A stretch of DNA of 64,000 nucleotides from Oscillospiraceae bacterium (GCA_025757685.1 CP107220.1:1757501-1821500); one strand, 5' to 3'. Shown: positions 15,083 through 24,268, numbered from the stretch's first letter. Notes: generated from the letters alone by a model not told the origin. Translations and numbers: made by a program.

Positions 15083-17272
15083 TTAAATCTGATACCACTT
15101 AATTTCGTTAGGCTCCAGGTGCAGGTCAAACCCGCTGCCGTCGCCCACATACACGGTGGTGTCTTGCGGCTCATAGGTGTTGTTGACCACGCAGTATTTG
15201 CCGTTCTTTACATAAGCGTGGACCTCCACATTGTAGTTGGTGGAGAACCACTTGTGCAGCTCCGCCTCCGCAGAAGCCGCCCACAGCACTGCACGGTACA
15301 GCACGCGGCTGTTCTTAAAGCTGTACGGCAGACCGCTGATATACACGCCGCGGCCTTTGCCGAATTCTTTGACCGCCATCTGCACCTCACAGCCGTTGCG
15401 CACCGCAAAAGGCAGCTCCGTTTCGTTCTGGAGCAGCACCCGAGCGCCCTCCAGAGCCACAATGTTCTTCTTACCCTCGCCAAAGTCCACATCGCCGTTG
15501 GTATCCGCCAAGATAAAGTGATCCGGGTGGGCGGTGGTGTTGTAGCGGTCCGTGTTCAGGGCAAAGCCGTTTTCCTCTTCCACGCCCAGAATATCGTCCA
15601 GCTGGAAGAACTTGCCCTGCCACTGGTGGGCTGCCGGCTCGCCCACGCCGATGAAGCCGCCGCCGTTATAGACAAAGGCCTTTACCCGGGTGACGATCTC
15701 CTCATCACACCAGTAGGCGCCGCCGGTCTGGGCGGTATCTGCGTCGCCCACATTCAGGATCACGTCAAACGGATCCAGGAAGTGAGGATCGCTCTTAATA
15801 TCCTCAAAGCTGATAAACGCCACATCAAAGGGTGCGCCGCTGAGCGCCTCAATGACGCCGAAATAAGAATAATTCTGCCGATAATACAGACCGTGATGCA
15901 CCATATGGTTGCCCCAGGCGCGCATTTTGCCCCAGCAGTTGAGCACGGCCACCTTCTTTACGCAATAGGGGGTCACGCCCTGAATATTGTCATACAGGGT
16001 GCGGAACTCGTCACACACGGACTCAATGTAATCCACAAAGTCCGGGAACTGGAGCGCCAGTTTTAAGTAGCCACCGTAGCCGATCCGCTGAATGGGACTG
16101 CGCAGAATGGCACGGCGAGCGGTGACCCAGTTGGTCTTGGCCTCCATAATGGGATCGCCCCCCTCGTGGAACACATCCGGGAAGAAATAGGGCAGAAAGC
16201 GACCCTCCGTGTACTTTACATTCTTAATATCGCTAAACAGCCGCAAGGTGGCGCCGTTGCCTACGCTGCCCACCACAGCATCCAGCCCGATGGTGGCGAA
16301 TTCCTCCATAAACGGCTCCATGCCGATCCAGTGGTCGCCCATAAACATCATAGCCTCTTTGCCGTAGCTGTGCACAATGTCTACCATCTCTTTGGCCAGC
16401 TTAGCCACCTCCCGGCGCTGGAACGCCTGGAAGTCCTTAAATTCCTTCGTGGGAATCCGGTAGCTGTTGTTCATATAACCCTGGTCAATAATGAACTCCG
16501 GGCGGAACTTGTAGCCCACCTCCTGCTCAAACTGCTTTAAGATATAGGGGCTGACAGAGGCAGAATAGCCGAACCAATCCACCCATTTCTCCCGCGCCAT
16601 CTCGTCAAATACCAAGGTAAACTGGTGGAAGAAGGTGGTAAAGCGAATCACATCCACATACGGGTGCTCGTCCAAAAACCGGCGCAGCCGCTCCATAGAG
16701 TGGGCATGGGTCTTGGGCTGGCGCACATCAAAGGTGATCTGCGGCTCCGCGTCTTTCCAGTCGTTGACCACCGCGTTATACATATTCACCGGGTCCCACA
16801 TAATGTAGGTCAAAAAGCTGACGGTGTATTGGTGGAAGGGCACGGTGCGGATCACCACATTGCCGCTCTCCCCATCATAACGCCAGTCCTCTACCGGCAC
16901 CGGCGCACCGGTGGTGCGGTCCATCACTTCCCACCAACGCTGAATATCATCATAGGTATTCACCTTCAGCATTGCCGGGTACAGGTGGTCCATCAGGTGG
17001 ATCTCCAGCGTGTCCTTCACCGCCGTATGGAACGGGGTCATAATGTACATCTGCTGCACCTCGTCCGGGTTCGCCTTGGCCCAGGCGTTGTCCTTGCGGG
17101 TGGTGCAGTAGGTGGCGTAGATCTTGGCGCCGGTGTCTTTCAGCTCCTGGGGGAACTCTGTGCCGTCGCAGTCACGCAGGGCGTCTGCGCCCCAGCGCTC
17201 CATAATTTCTTTGGTCTGGGGCACCACATCCAGGTCGGTGGGGATGGTGACTCTGCCCTTTCTGTTTGCCAT
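15083..17272 (-). CDS. lnpA: 1,3-beta-galactosyl-N-acetylhexosamine phosphorylase (GH112)
   Basis: This 729-residue enzyme of family GH112 splits lacto-N-biose or galacto-N-biose with phosphate to galactose-1-phosphate and N-acetylhexosamine. Recognition rests on length and on conserved segments: a start near GRVTIPTDLD, then DCDGTEFP, WDPVNMYNAV and a long TIM-barrel, followed by a Rossmann-like and a beta-sandwich part. Residues DGTEFP are at about 36-41. There is no signal peptide, so it is cytoplasmic as usual for the family. It is the last gene of an operon with a GH136-like protein 11 bases upstream. Together they point to use of human-milk or mucin type-1 chains. Confidence 0.93.
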   Translation of the reverse strand: MANRKGRVTIPTDLDVVPQTKEIMERWGADALRDCDGTEFPQELKDTGAKIYATYCTTRKDNAWAKANPDEVQQMYIMTPFHTAVKDTLEIHLMDHLYPAMLKVNTYDDIQRWWEVMDRTTGAPVPVEDWRYDGESGNVVIRTVPFHQYTVSFLTYIMWDPVNMYNAVVNDWKDAEPQITFDVRQPKTHAHSMERLRRFLDEHPYVDVIRFTTFFHQFTLVFDEMAREKWVDWFGYSASVSPYILKQFEQEVGYKFRPEFIIDQGYMNNSYRIPTKEFKDFQAFQRREVAKLAKEMVDIVHSYGKEAMMFMGDHWIGMEPFMEEFATIGLDAVVGSVGNGATLRLFSDIKNVKYTEGRFLPYFFPDVFHEGGDPIMEAKTNWVTARRAILRSPIQRIGYGGYLKLALQFPDFVDYIESVCDEFRTLYDNIQGVTPYCVKKVAVLNCWGKMRAWGNHMVHHGLYYRQNYSYFGVIEALSGAPFDVAFISFEDIKSDPHFLDPFDVILNVGDADTAQTGGAYWCDEEIVTRVKAFVYNGGGFIGVGEPAAHQWQGKFFQLDDILGVEEENGFALNTDRYNTTAHPDHFILADTNGDVDFGEGKKNIVALEGARVLLQNETELPFAVRNGCEVQMAVKEFGKGRGVYISGLPYSFKNSRVLYRAVLWAASAEAELHKWFSTNYNVEVHAYVKNGKYCVVNNTYEPQDTTVYVGDGSGFDLHLEPNEIKWYQI

Positions 17273-17283
17273 AGTTTGTTACC

Positions 17284-18588
17284 TCAATCTTCCTTGCTGT
17301 CCGCCGGAACGACGGTGTTGTTCACCAGTTTCATCTTGCCGTGGTTGCGTTTGCGCCTCAAGGGCACACCCGGCTCCATATAAAATGTGTTGCCCTCTAC
17401 CAAACCGTCCGGGTTGCCGGAAGGCGACAGCACGCCCCCCAGATCCCGGTAGCTTACATTGTGGCGATAGGTGCTGTGCACCGCCTCGCCCAGGCAAAAC
17501 ATCATGGCTCCGCCCTCGTTGTAAGCGGAGTAATTGTATTCATACACGGTGCCGTCTCCGGAGTCTGCGTCATAGGCCATACCGTCCTGGTTCAGTTTGG
17601 TATCTGCCACATCGTTGTACCGCAGCAGGGCGTCCTTGCACTTCCAGGGCCAAATGGCCGCCGCCACCTTGCCCTGGCGCTTGCCCGGGTATTTGTAATA
17701 GCGGTCGTTCATCTCAACGGCACAGCTGTCCGCCGTGTTGTACTCCACCAGCGGGCGCAGGGCGTACATGGGTGTAATCGCGTCGCCCCCGGCAGCCACC
17801 ACATAATTGCCCCGCAGGGTAATATTTTCGTGGCCGTATTTTAAGAAAGCTTCTTCTGCCAGTTCCTTAGCAGCAAAGTCCCGGTGCCGATAGCTGTAAC
17901 CCACTGCAATACCCCAGCGGCTCACCTGCTGGACCATACAGTTCTCCACCGTTACACCGTCATACCGAGCCACGCCGGTCTTGGCCTCATCGGCCGGAGT
18001 CAGGGCGGTCATATAAATGCCGCCGTTATTCATGTGCTTGTTGTATACATTGCCCTTCACATCATGGACAAACAGTCCGGTGAGCGTAATGCTGTGCAGG
18101 GTGCCCCGATCCCGGGCTACCACCGCCACGCCGGTACGATCCATCTTGTCTGCAGCGCAGTAGCTTTCCATATCGGTAAAGGGCGCATCGTTGGTGATCT
18201 CCAGATCCCGCAGCACAATATTCTCCACATCATAGAGCAGTACGGCGGAGGACACTTCTCCCCGATATACATGGCCGTCAAAATCCAGCGGTGTACCGTA
18301 ATCCTGGTACCATACACCGGTACCGTTTGCCGCAATACAAGGCAGGGCATCGCCCGTACCGTAAGCGCCGATCTCTATGGGCGCACCGGCAATATCGCCG
18401 CAGTTTTTCAGGTGCATGGCCTCTCCGGCAAACACGCTGCCCCGCTCTAAAAGCACCTTGTCACCGGGCTGCAAAGAGAGGGCGCTGGCCTGCGCCGGGT
18501 GCAAGAACGGCGTCTGCGGGGTCAGGCCGTCAAAATCGGCACTGCCGTGAAGAGAACTAACGTAATAAGTCTTGGACGGCACGGTCAT
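17284..18588 (-). CDS. Right-handed beta-helix protein, candidate GH136 lacto-N-biosidase
   Basis: This 434-residue protein begins with the beta-helix entry YYVSSLHG and then has repeated parallel beta-helix rungs (NGGIYM, VENCMVQ, LRGNYVV, LLRYNDV, YEYNYSA). Asp335 and Asp342 lie in a QDGMAYDAD segment. Their seven-residue spacing matches my recollection of the catalytic pair of GH136 lacto-N-biosidases. The adjacent GH112 phosphorylase, which uses lacto-N-biose, supports this. No signal peptide is visible, so it may act inside the cell on imported lacto-N-tetraose (inference). Other beta-helix lyases or hydrolases remain possible. The upstream gene overlaps it by 32 bases. Confidence 0.65.
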   Translation of the reverse strand: MTVPSKTYYVSSLHGSADFDGLTPQTPFLHPAQASALSLQPGDKVLLERGSVFAGEAMHLKNCGDIAGAPIEIGAYGTGDALPCIAANGTGVWYQDYGTPLDFDGHVYRGEVSSAVLLYDVENIVLRDLEITNDAPFTDMESYCAADKMDRTGVAVVARDRGTLHSITLTGLFVHDVKGNVYNKHMNNGGIYMTALTPADEAKTGVARYDGVTVENCMVQQVSRWGIAVGYSYRHRDFAAKELAEEAFLKYGHENITLRGNYVVAAGGDAITPMYALRPLVEYNTADSCAVEMNDRYYKYPGKRQGKVAAAIWPWKCKDALLRYNDVADTKLNQDGMAYDADSGDGTVYEYNYSAYNEGGAMMFCLGEAVHSTYRHNVSYRDLGGVLSPSGNPDGLVEGNTFYMEPGVPLRRKRNHGKMKLVNNTVVPADSKED

Positions 18589-18991
18589 ACTCCTCCTCTC
18601 GCATTTTCTTATGAACCACCTGCTTCACTTCACGGAAACGGAATTTGTCCCCCATATAGCGCGTAAACAGGTCCTTGTTGGCCCTGTAATAGGCTTTTTC
18701 TTCCCGGGCGGTAATCGGCGCATAATCGTAACGCACCTGCTTGCGCTCCCCGGCGAATGCCAGCCGAAAGCGGGTGCATTCATATTGCAGATACGCCGGT
18801 AGCGGATAGGCGGTCAAGCCGTACACCACTTCCCCGGCAGCCAGCTTTTCCCCACGGCGGGCATTCTCCCGACGGCAGCGTTCTTCTGCCGCCTCCAGAC
18901 TGTCGTCGTCAATCAGTCCCAGCTGTTTTGCAAAAGTCAGGTTGGCGCAAATGCGCCGCAGCTCCTGCGGATCCTTTGCATACTTGTTCAT
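18557..18991 (-). CDS. Small helical protein, candidate GH136 partner/chaperone subunit
   Basis: This 144-residue, charged, mainly helical protein has no signal peptide. The C-terminal part (TAREEKAYYRANKDLFTRY, then FREVKQVVHKK) resembles the helical region of SurA/PrsA-type chaperones. Known GH136 enzymes need either a dedicated chaperone (LnbY) or an N-terminal helical domain that can be encoded separately. This gene lies directly upstream of the GH136-like gene and overlaps it by 32 bases, so it is a strong candidate for that subunit (inference). The ATG at 18991 is chosen over a weak TTG at 19021. It is the first gene of the operon. Confidence 0.6.
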   Translation of the reverse strand: MNKYAKDPQELRRICANLTFAKQLGLIDDDSLEAAEERCRRENARRGEKLAAGEVVYGLTAYPLPAYLQYECTRFRLAFAGERKQVRYDYAPITAREEKAYYRANKDLFTRYMGDKFRFREVKQVVHKKMREEEYDRAVQDLLR

Positions 18992-19052
18992 CTTTTTACC
19001 CCATTGAATAGGCCGGCGCAAGCGCCCCGGCGCGATTTTTGTGATCCCCTAT

Positions 19053-19081
19053 ATCATACCGATTTTGGCTCTATATTGCAA
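19053..19081 (-). promoter_or_regulatory. Promoter of the lacto-N-biose operon
   Basis: On the minus strand, TTGCAA (19076-19081) and TATGAT (19053-19058) are separated by 17 bases. The roughly 55-base leader contains a GC-rich hairpin (GCGCCGGGGCGCTTGCGCCGGC region). Confidence 0.62.
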
Positions 19082-19120
19082 GGGAATTTTCAGATTATCC
19101 CCCCAATTTTCGCCTTGGTC

Positions 19121-19149
19121 TTGCCCGGGGGGTGAAATTTTGCTATACT
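19121..19149 (+). promoter_or_regulatory. Promoter of tmk
   Basis: TTGCCC (19121-19126) and TATACT (19144-19149) are 17 bases apart. TG is present one base upstream of the -10 box. Confidence 0.72.
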
Positions 19150-19177
19150 GGGGAGAGAAACAAAATGAGGTGGGCGT

Positions 19178-19828
19178 ATGAAACAGGGCAAATTCATTGT
19201 ATTTGAGGGACTGGACGGCAGCGGCAAGACCACCCAATTGGAGCGGCTGGGTGCTCGACTGACGGAAAAGCTGGGCACAAACGCCGTTTACTGTACCCGG
19301 GAGCCGGGCGACAGCGCCCCGGGGATACTGTGTCAACAGTTCAGCCAAAAAAAGCTGGCCTTGGCGCCGGAGACGGTAGCGCTGCTGTATGCCGCCGACC
19401 GGGTGGAGCATATTGCAAAGGACCTGCTGCCTCGATTGGAAGCCGGCCAAACGGTGCTGTGCGATCGGTACTATTTTTCCAATTTCGCCTACCAGACCCT
19501 CACCTCTGATTTAGAGGATCTGCTGCGATACAACGCCTTTGCCCGGCGCACCCTGCGCCCGGACGCCGTAGTGTTTGTCGATGTGGACCCGGAGGAATGT
19601 GCCCGCCGGAGAGCGCACCGGGGCGGCGCCGCGGAATTCTATGAAAAAACAGAACTGGCTCGCCAAATTCGCACCGGGTATCGGCAGGTGTTTGACCGAT
19701 TAAAAACGGAAGAGCACATTCTCATCGTGGACGGCAGCGGCGGGCCGGATCAGGTAGAGGCCCGCATTTGGTCCGCCTTGCAGGAGTATTTTGAATCCGG
19801 CGTTGACGAAGAGATTACACAGCCATAA
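19178..19828 (+). CDS. tmk: dTMP kinase
   Basis: This 216-residue enzyme phosphorylates dTMP to dTDP. It has the P-loop FEGLDGSGKTTQ (residues 9-20), the DRYYFSNFAYQ substrate motif and a FVDVDPEECARRR lid region. The REPGDSAPG segment is a slightly unusual version of the family's REPGGT loop. It is a single-gene unit with its own promoter and a bidirectional terminator downstream. The ATG at 19178 is preceded by a GAGGTGGG site. Confidence 0.94.
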   Translation: MKQGKFIVFEGLDGSGKTTQLERLGARLTEKLGTNAVYCTREPGDSAPGILCQQFSQKKLALAPETVALLYAADRVEHIAKDLLPRLEAGQTVLCDRYYFSNFAYQTLTSDLEDLLRYNAFARRTLRPDAVVFVDVDPEECARRRAHRGGAAEFYEKTELARQIRTGYRQVFDRLKTEEHILIVDGSGGPDQVEARIWSALQEYFESGVDEEITQP

Positions 19829-19862
19829 ATACAGGGCAGGCGCAAGCCCCGACCCTACGAAA
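19829..19862. repeat. Fragment of dispersed CAGGCGCAAGCCCCGACCCTAC repeat
   Basis: The stretch GGGCAGGCGCAAGCC followed by CCGACCCTACG, between tmk and the terminator, has the look of the short GTAGGG-type intergenic repeats found elsewhere in the window. It is non-coding. Confidence 0.4.
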
Positions 19863-19873
19863 ACCCACACAAA

Positions 19874-19906
19874 AAAGAGCACCCACATGGGTGCTCTTTC
19901 CTTTTT
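19874..19906. terminator. Bidirectional terminator after tmk
   Basis: The 11-bp stem AAAGAGCACCC/GGGTGCTCTTT with a 4-base loop has T-runs on both strands, between converging genes. Confidence 0.88.
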
Positions 19907-19910
19907 GCGT

Positions 19911-20753
19911 TTATTTATTCTTCCCCCACCGGGCGATTACATCTTGCAGCTTGTCGTACTGCTTGGTGGTGATATTGTCCGGTTTCGCCACCAAAATGCG
20001 CTTCATGGTATCGCGCCGATCTACGGTCCAAACAGAGAGTTTGTACCCGTTCTTATGCAGGAAGTTGCTCAGCCGACCGCCCACATGCTTATAATTACAG
20101 TTCAGCCCGATGGCGCCGCTCTCTTCCAGTATTTTCAGCAGGCGCTGCTGGTAATCCGCAGAAAAAATCTGGAACCGGGAGGGAATATAATTGAGATAAT
20201 AGGGCAGGTCACGGCAGGTGGAAGCTTTTACGGCGTTCATATTCCACACCTCCAGCCCGGTGAGAAACACCCGATCGTACAGGTTGTACTCCACCAACAG
20301 ATCATGGAGCGCACCCAGCACTTTGGTCTCCTTAATATCCAAATTCAAGCGAATGGCAGTCGGCTCCAGCAGAGCAAAGGCGTCTGCCAGGGGCACGCCG
20401 TCGCTGTTTTTGACCACCAAGTCGTGGGCCATCACCAAAATACCGTTCGGCCGCTGGCGCACATCAATCTCCATCGCCTCTACCTGATGGTCAATCGCCG
20501 CCTGCACAGCCTCCAGGCTGTTTTGGTTTGTATGAAATGCGCCGGTATGGGCCGTAATGGTAAATCCATCCACAAAAGTCAACTTCCTTTCGTCATACGA
20601 GCGAGTGATGGCATAATTAGCCACCCCGATCACCATAGCCACAGACACCAGGAAGCTGAACACCTGGTACGAAAAATGCTTGGCCCAGGTGGGGGTCATA
20701 TTCCGTTTTAAGAACCTCTTAAACCGCACCCAGCGGCTTTGCGGCTGTGCCAT
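19911..20753 (-). CDS. GDPD-like membrane protein with altered active site
   Basis: This 280-residue protein has a basic N-terminus and one membrane helix (about 30-50), followed by a glycerophosphodiesterase-like barrel. The family's His-Arg-Gly entry is replaced by AHTGAF. The downstream landmarks are kept: NSLEAVQAAI, MEIDVRQRPNG and MAHD. Loss of that Arg suggests altered chemistry or a non-hydrolytic role. It may act outside the membrane on phospholipid head-group diesters (family knowledge). It is followed by a terminator and preceded by guaB's terminator, so it is probably monocistronic. Confidence 0.78.
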   Translation of the reverse strand: MAQPQSRWVRFKRFLKRNMTPTWAKHFSYQVFSFLVSVAMVIGVANYAITRSYDERKLTFVDGFTITAHTGAFHTNQNSLEAVQAAIDHQVEAMEIDVRQRPNGILVMAHDLVVKNSDGVPLADAFALLEPTAIRLNLDIKETKVLGALHDLLVEYNLYDRVFLTGLEVWNMNAVKASTCRDLPYYLNYIPSRFQIFSADYQQRLLKILEESGAIGLNCNYKHVGGRLSNFLHKNGYKLSVWTVDRRDTMKRILVAKPDNITTKQYDKLQDVIARWGKNK

Positions 20754-20774
20754 AGACTCACCTCAAAAGCGGAC

Positions 20775-20806
20775 AAATGCCGAGAAACGGCTGGATCTCG
20801 GCATTT
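20775..20806 (-). terminator. Terminator of guaB
   Basis: The 11-bp stem AAATGCCGAGA/TCTCGGCATTT lies 21 bases after the guaB stop codon. The minus strand continues TTTGTCC. Confidence 0.65.
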
Positions 20807-20826
20807 GAAACATCATTTTCCTAAAA

Positions 20827-22305
20827 TCAATCCTGGCGGCTGCCGGAGTAGTTGGGCGCCTCCTTGGTGATATACACATCGTGGGGGTGGCTCTCCACCA
20901 AACCTGCACCGGTGATCTTAATAAACTTGGCATTGGTGCGCAGCTCCGCAATGCTGTGGCAGCCCACATAGCCCATACCGGAGCGCAAACCGCCCATCAT
21001 CTGGAACACGGTATCGCCTACCGGGCCCTTGTAAGGTACACGACCCTCTACGCCCTCCGGCACGAACTTCTTGGTGCCGTTTTGGAAGTAACGGTCGGCA
21101 GAACCCTTGTTCATGGCGCCCAAAGAGCCCATACCGCGGTACACCTTAAACTGACGACCCTGGTAAATCTCCGTCTCACCGGGAGACTCCTCACAGCCGG
21201 CCACCAAAGAGCCGACCATCACCACGGAACCGCCGGCCGCAATGGCCTTTACGATTTCGCCGCTATACTTAATACCACCGTCTGCAATGATCGGGATACC
21301 GTACTTGTCGGCCATCTCTGCCGCGTCATAAATCGCTGTGATCTGGGGCACACCGATACCGGCAACCACACGGGTGGTGCAGATAGAGCCGGGGCCGATA
21401 CCCACCTTTACCGCATCTGCACCGGCCTTGATCAAAGCCTCGGTGCCCTCTGCGGTGGCCACATTACCGGCAATCAGAGAGATCTGCGGGAACGCATTTT
21501 TCACCTGCTCCACTGCCTTCAAAATATTGGCGGAATGACCGTGGGCAGAGTCCAAAATCAGGGCGTCTACCTGGGCGTTGACCAGCGCGCCGGCACGATC
21601 CATAATATCCTTGGTTACACCGATAGCGGCAGCGCACAACAGGCGACCCTTCTCGTCGCGGGCGGTGTTGGGGTACTTAACGCTCTTTTCAATATCCTTA
21701 ATGGTCACCAAACCGGTGAGCTTGCCGTTCTTGTCTACCAGAGGCAGCTTCTCCACCTTGGAGCGCATCAGAATTTTCTTGGCCTCCTCCAGGGTGGTGC
21801 CGGCCATCGCGGTGACCAGCTTATCCTTGGGGGTCATCACAGTGGAGATGGGCACGGAGAAGTCCGTCATAAACCGCATATCCCGGTTGGTAAGGATACC
21901 CACCAGCGTGCCGTCCGCCTCGCAGATGGGCACACCGCTGATCTTGTATTTACGCATCAGATCCTCTGCGTCCTGGGCCAAGTGCCGGGGAGAGAGGAAA
22001 AACGGATTGGTAATGACGCCGTTCTCCGAGCGCTTTACCTTATCGACCTCAGTGGCCTGATCCTCAATGGTCATATTCTTGTGAATCACGCCGATACCGC
22101 CCTCACGGGCAATGGCGATGGCCATATTGGACTCGGTGACCGTGTCCATGGCAGAGGTCATCAAGGGGATATTCAGGGTAATATCCTTGGTCAACTTGGT
22201 GGACAAATCCACTTCGTTGGGCAACACATCGGACTCTGCCGGGATCAGCAGAACATCGTCAAAGGTCAGCCCTTCTTTTACAAACTTTGCGCCGTATTCG
22301 CTCAT
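20827..22305 (-). CDS. guaB: Inosine-5'-monophosphate dehydrogenase
   Basis: This 492-residue enzyme oxidises IMP to XMP with NAD, the first committed step to guanine nucleotides. It has the TIM barrel, with the catalytic loop GPGSICTTR containing the active-site Cys. Two CBS domains are inserted at about 95-215. The flap (YFQNGTKKFVPEGVEGRVPYKG) and an IADGGIKYSGE phosphate site are present. The length is typical. The ATG at 22305 has GGAGG upstream. It is transcribed from its own promoter. No purine riboswitch is evident in the leader of about 45 bases. Confidence 0.97.
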   Translation of the reverse strand: MSEYGAKFVKEGLTFDDVLLIPAESDVLPNEVDLSTKLTKDITLNIPLMTSAMDTVTESNMAIAIAREGGIGVIHKNMTIEDQATEVDKVKRSENGVITNPFFLSPRHLAQDAEDLMRKYKISGVPICEADGTLVGILTNRDMRFMTDFSVPISTVMTPKDKLVTAMAGTTLEEAKKILMRSKVEKLPLVDKNGKLTGLVTIKDIEKSVKYPNTARDEKGRLLCAAAIGVTKDIMDRAGALVNAQVDALILDSAHGHSANILKAVEQVKNAFPQISLIAGNVATAEGTEALIKAGADAVKVGIGPGSICTTRVVAGIGVPQITAIYDAAEMADKYGIPIIADGGIKYSGEIVKAIAAGGSVVMVGSLVAGCEESPGETEIYQGRQFKVYRGMGSLGAMNKGSADRYFQNGTKKFVPEGVEGRVPYKGPVGDTVFQMMGGLRSGMGYVGCHSIAELRTNAKFIKITGAGLVESHPHDVYITKEAPNYSGSRQD

Positions 22306-22357
22306 TACATTACCTCCGTTATCAATAAATTCCTATTCCGTGAAGAATATTTTTACT

Positions 22358-22386
22358 ATAATAGCACTTTTTGCGCCGCCCTGCAA
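22358..22386 (-). promoter_or_regulatory. Promoter of guaB
   Basis: On the minus strand, TTGCAG (22381-22386) and TATTAT (22358-22363) are separated by 17 bases. Confidence 0.7.
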
Positions 22387-22414
22387 GTAGAAAATCCGAC
22401 GCAAAAGGTGGTAT

Positions 22415-24256
22415 TCATTTGGTAGAAATGCTCTTTTTGCCGGACCAGGCGCCCCGATAGGTCACCGTTTTGCCGTCTGCGCTCTTGCGGGTCTTAACCG
22501 CCCGCACCTGCACATAATATTTTTTATGACGGGAGAGCTTACTTAATTTCTTCTGCACCGTCTTGCCGGAGCTGATCTTCACCGTCTTGGCCTTTTTCAT
22601 ATCCGATCGGGTGGAATAGCGCACCTCATAACCGGAAGCGGTCACCTTCTTCCACTTCACCGTGACCGTACCCTTGCCGGCTGTCAGCTTAGGCGCCGCC
22701 GGAGTAAGCGGGGTGGTGCAGGTCACATAATTGCTGCCATCCGCACCGGCAATGCCGCCCTTGTAAGCCGTAACCCGGAAAGTGTAAGTGGTAGCCGGGG
22801 ACAAACCGCCGATTTTGGCGCTGTTGCCGCTGACGGTCTTAACGGTGACCCACTTGCCGTTTTTCTTTTGCTGCAAGCGGTAGGTGCTCGCCCCCACAGC
22901 CTTTTGCCAGCTGAAGGTCAGCGCCTTTGGCTCCCGCTTGGTGATCTTGATCTGCTGTACCTTAGCCGGTCGAATGGTGTAGGTGCGCCCGGTGCTGTCG
23001 CCGCCGGTGCCCCGCAGGGTCACGGTGTACGTACCCGGATTGGTAGCGGTGCCGCCGCGGACGGTGTAGCCGCTAAAGGGCTGCCCGGCGTAGGTAGCCG
23101 TCAACTTGGGCCCCTGTGCCTTGCCGTTGTAAGTAAATTGGGTTTGGCTCAGGCGCACCACCACATTGCCCATATTGGGCAGCAGCGGCTCATAGCTGCG
23201 GGCGGCCACCCGGTCCACATAGTTGCGGGTCAAGTCCGCGTCTGCATACACGCCGTCGTCCAGCCGGTGCTCGTGGTAGTCGCTGTCCATCGCCTGCAAA
23301 TCCGTGTAATTCTTTAGGAAGAAGTTGTAGACGATATTGCCTTCATGGTAGGTATCGTCCCAAGTGCAGTCCACATAATAGTATTTGCCACCCACCTGTA
23401 CCAAGTTCCAGGCGTGGCAGCCCTCGTGCGGATCCGAGTACACAAAGCGCACCGACAATCCCAGCTCCCGACACAGCCGGTAGTACGCCAGCGCATACCC
23501 CTGGCACACACAACGACCCACATACAGGCACCCATAGGCAGAGAAATCATAGTCGTCGTAGCGGCTGTCCATCTCCATATCATAGACCGTAGCACGGCAC
23601 ACATCGTCGTGCACCTTCTTCGCCAGGTCATAATCGCTCATTTTGTTTCGGTCCACCCGGCGCACATACTTCTGCACATACCGATCCACCCACTGCTCCT
23701 CGGCGGCGGTGGTGTAATAACCCAAGCCGTAATAAATCACCCGGTAGTAATAGACCCCGTTTTTGCTGCCGTCCGCATACAGCACACCGCTAACGCTGCC
23801 CAGCTGCCAGCGCAGATAGTCCCCATCCCGAGCAGAAACGGAGTTCCGCTGGGCGGTGGCGTCATTAAGCAGACCCAAAAACAGCTCCTCACGCGCTTGT
23901 GTGGCGCTGTTGCTCCTGCCGGTCAACCCCCGCCGATCGGTGGCCAAGCGCAGCACCACCTGGTCGCTGCGCTTTACCATCTGGTCCCGCAGTTGGCGGC
24001 TCAGATCGGTTTGACTGCCGTAGTAGGTGTTGCCGTTGACCTTGTAATTCTTCTCTAATTTATCCCGGAATTGCAGCTCCATCTTGGCGCTGCTGCCCAG
24101 GCGAAAACCGTAAGTGCTGTGAAACGCCGCCTTTTCAGGTTGGGCGGCAAAGCACTCTGCCGGCAGCGCGCCCAGCGTGCCCGTCAGCAGAGCCAGCGCC
24201 AGCAAAAAGCTGGTGAGGGCAGAAAATCTCTTTTTCGCCTTTCTTCTCTTCTCCAT
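22415..24256 (-). CDS. Secreted transglutaminase-like protein with fibronectin type III repeats
   Basis: This 613-residue protein begins with a signal peptide (basic start, hydrophobic core, cleavage near residue 38). A transglutaminase/protease-like domain follows, with its triad visible: Cys in CVCQGYALAYY, His in GCHAWN and Asp in YYVDCTWDD. Next comes a strand-rich MBG-like segment (about 365-430), then two fibronectin type III-like modules. These are typical of Clostridia cell-surface proteins. It may act as a peptidase or crosslinking enzyme at the wall. It is the last gene of the long ftsEX-led run, 12 bases after aroK. Confidence 0.82.
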   Translation of the reverse strand: MEKRRKAKKRFSALTSFLLALALLTGTLGALPAECFAAQPEKAAFHSTYGFRLGSSAKMELQFRDKLEKNYKVNGNTYYGSQTDLSRQLRDQMVKRSDQVVLRLATDRRGLTGRSNSATQAREELFLGLLNDATAQRNSVSARDGDYLRWQLGSVSGVLYADGSKNGVYYYRVIYYGLGYYTTAAEEQWVDRYVQKYVRRVDRNKMSDYDLAKKVHDDVCRATVYDMEMDSRYDDYDFSAYGCLYVGRCVCQGYALAYYRLCRELGLSVRFVYSDPHEGCHAWNLVQVGGKYYYVDCTWDDTYHEGNIVYNFFLKNYTDLQAMDSDYHEHRLDDGVYADADLTRNYVDRVAARSYEPLLPNMGNVVVRLSQTQFTYNGKAQGPKLTATYAGQPFSGYTVRGGTATNPGTYTVTLRGTGGDSTGRTYTIRPAKVQQIKITKREPKALTFSWQKAVGASTYRLQQKKNGKWVTVKTVSGNSAKIGGLSPATTYTFRVTAYKGGIAGADGSNYVTCTTPLTPAAPKLTAGKGTVTVKWKKVTASGYEVRYSTRSDMKKAKTVKISSGKTVQKKLSKLSRHKKYYVQVRAVKTRKSADGKTVTYRGAWSGKKSISTK

Positions 24257-24268
24257 TTCTTTCTCCTT

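Noticed and set aside
19001..19021. Upstream TTG start for the GH136 partner gene
   Set aside because: TTG without a ribosome site; the ATG at 18991 is better placed.
20881..22425. A 514-codon plus-strand frame antisense to guaB
   Set aside because: The sequence is His/Gly-rich shadow coding of a highly conserved gene; guaB on the other strand is certain.
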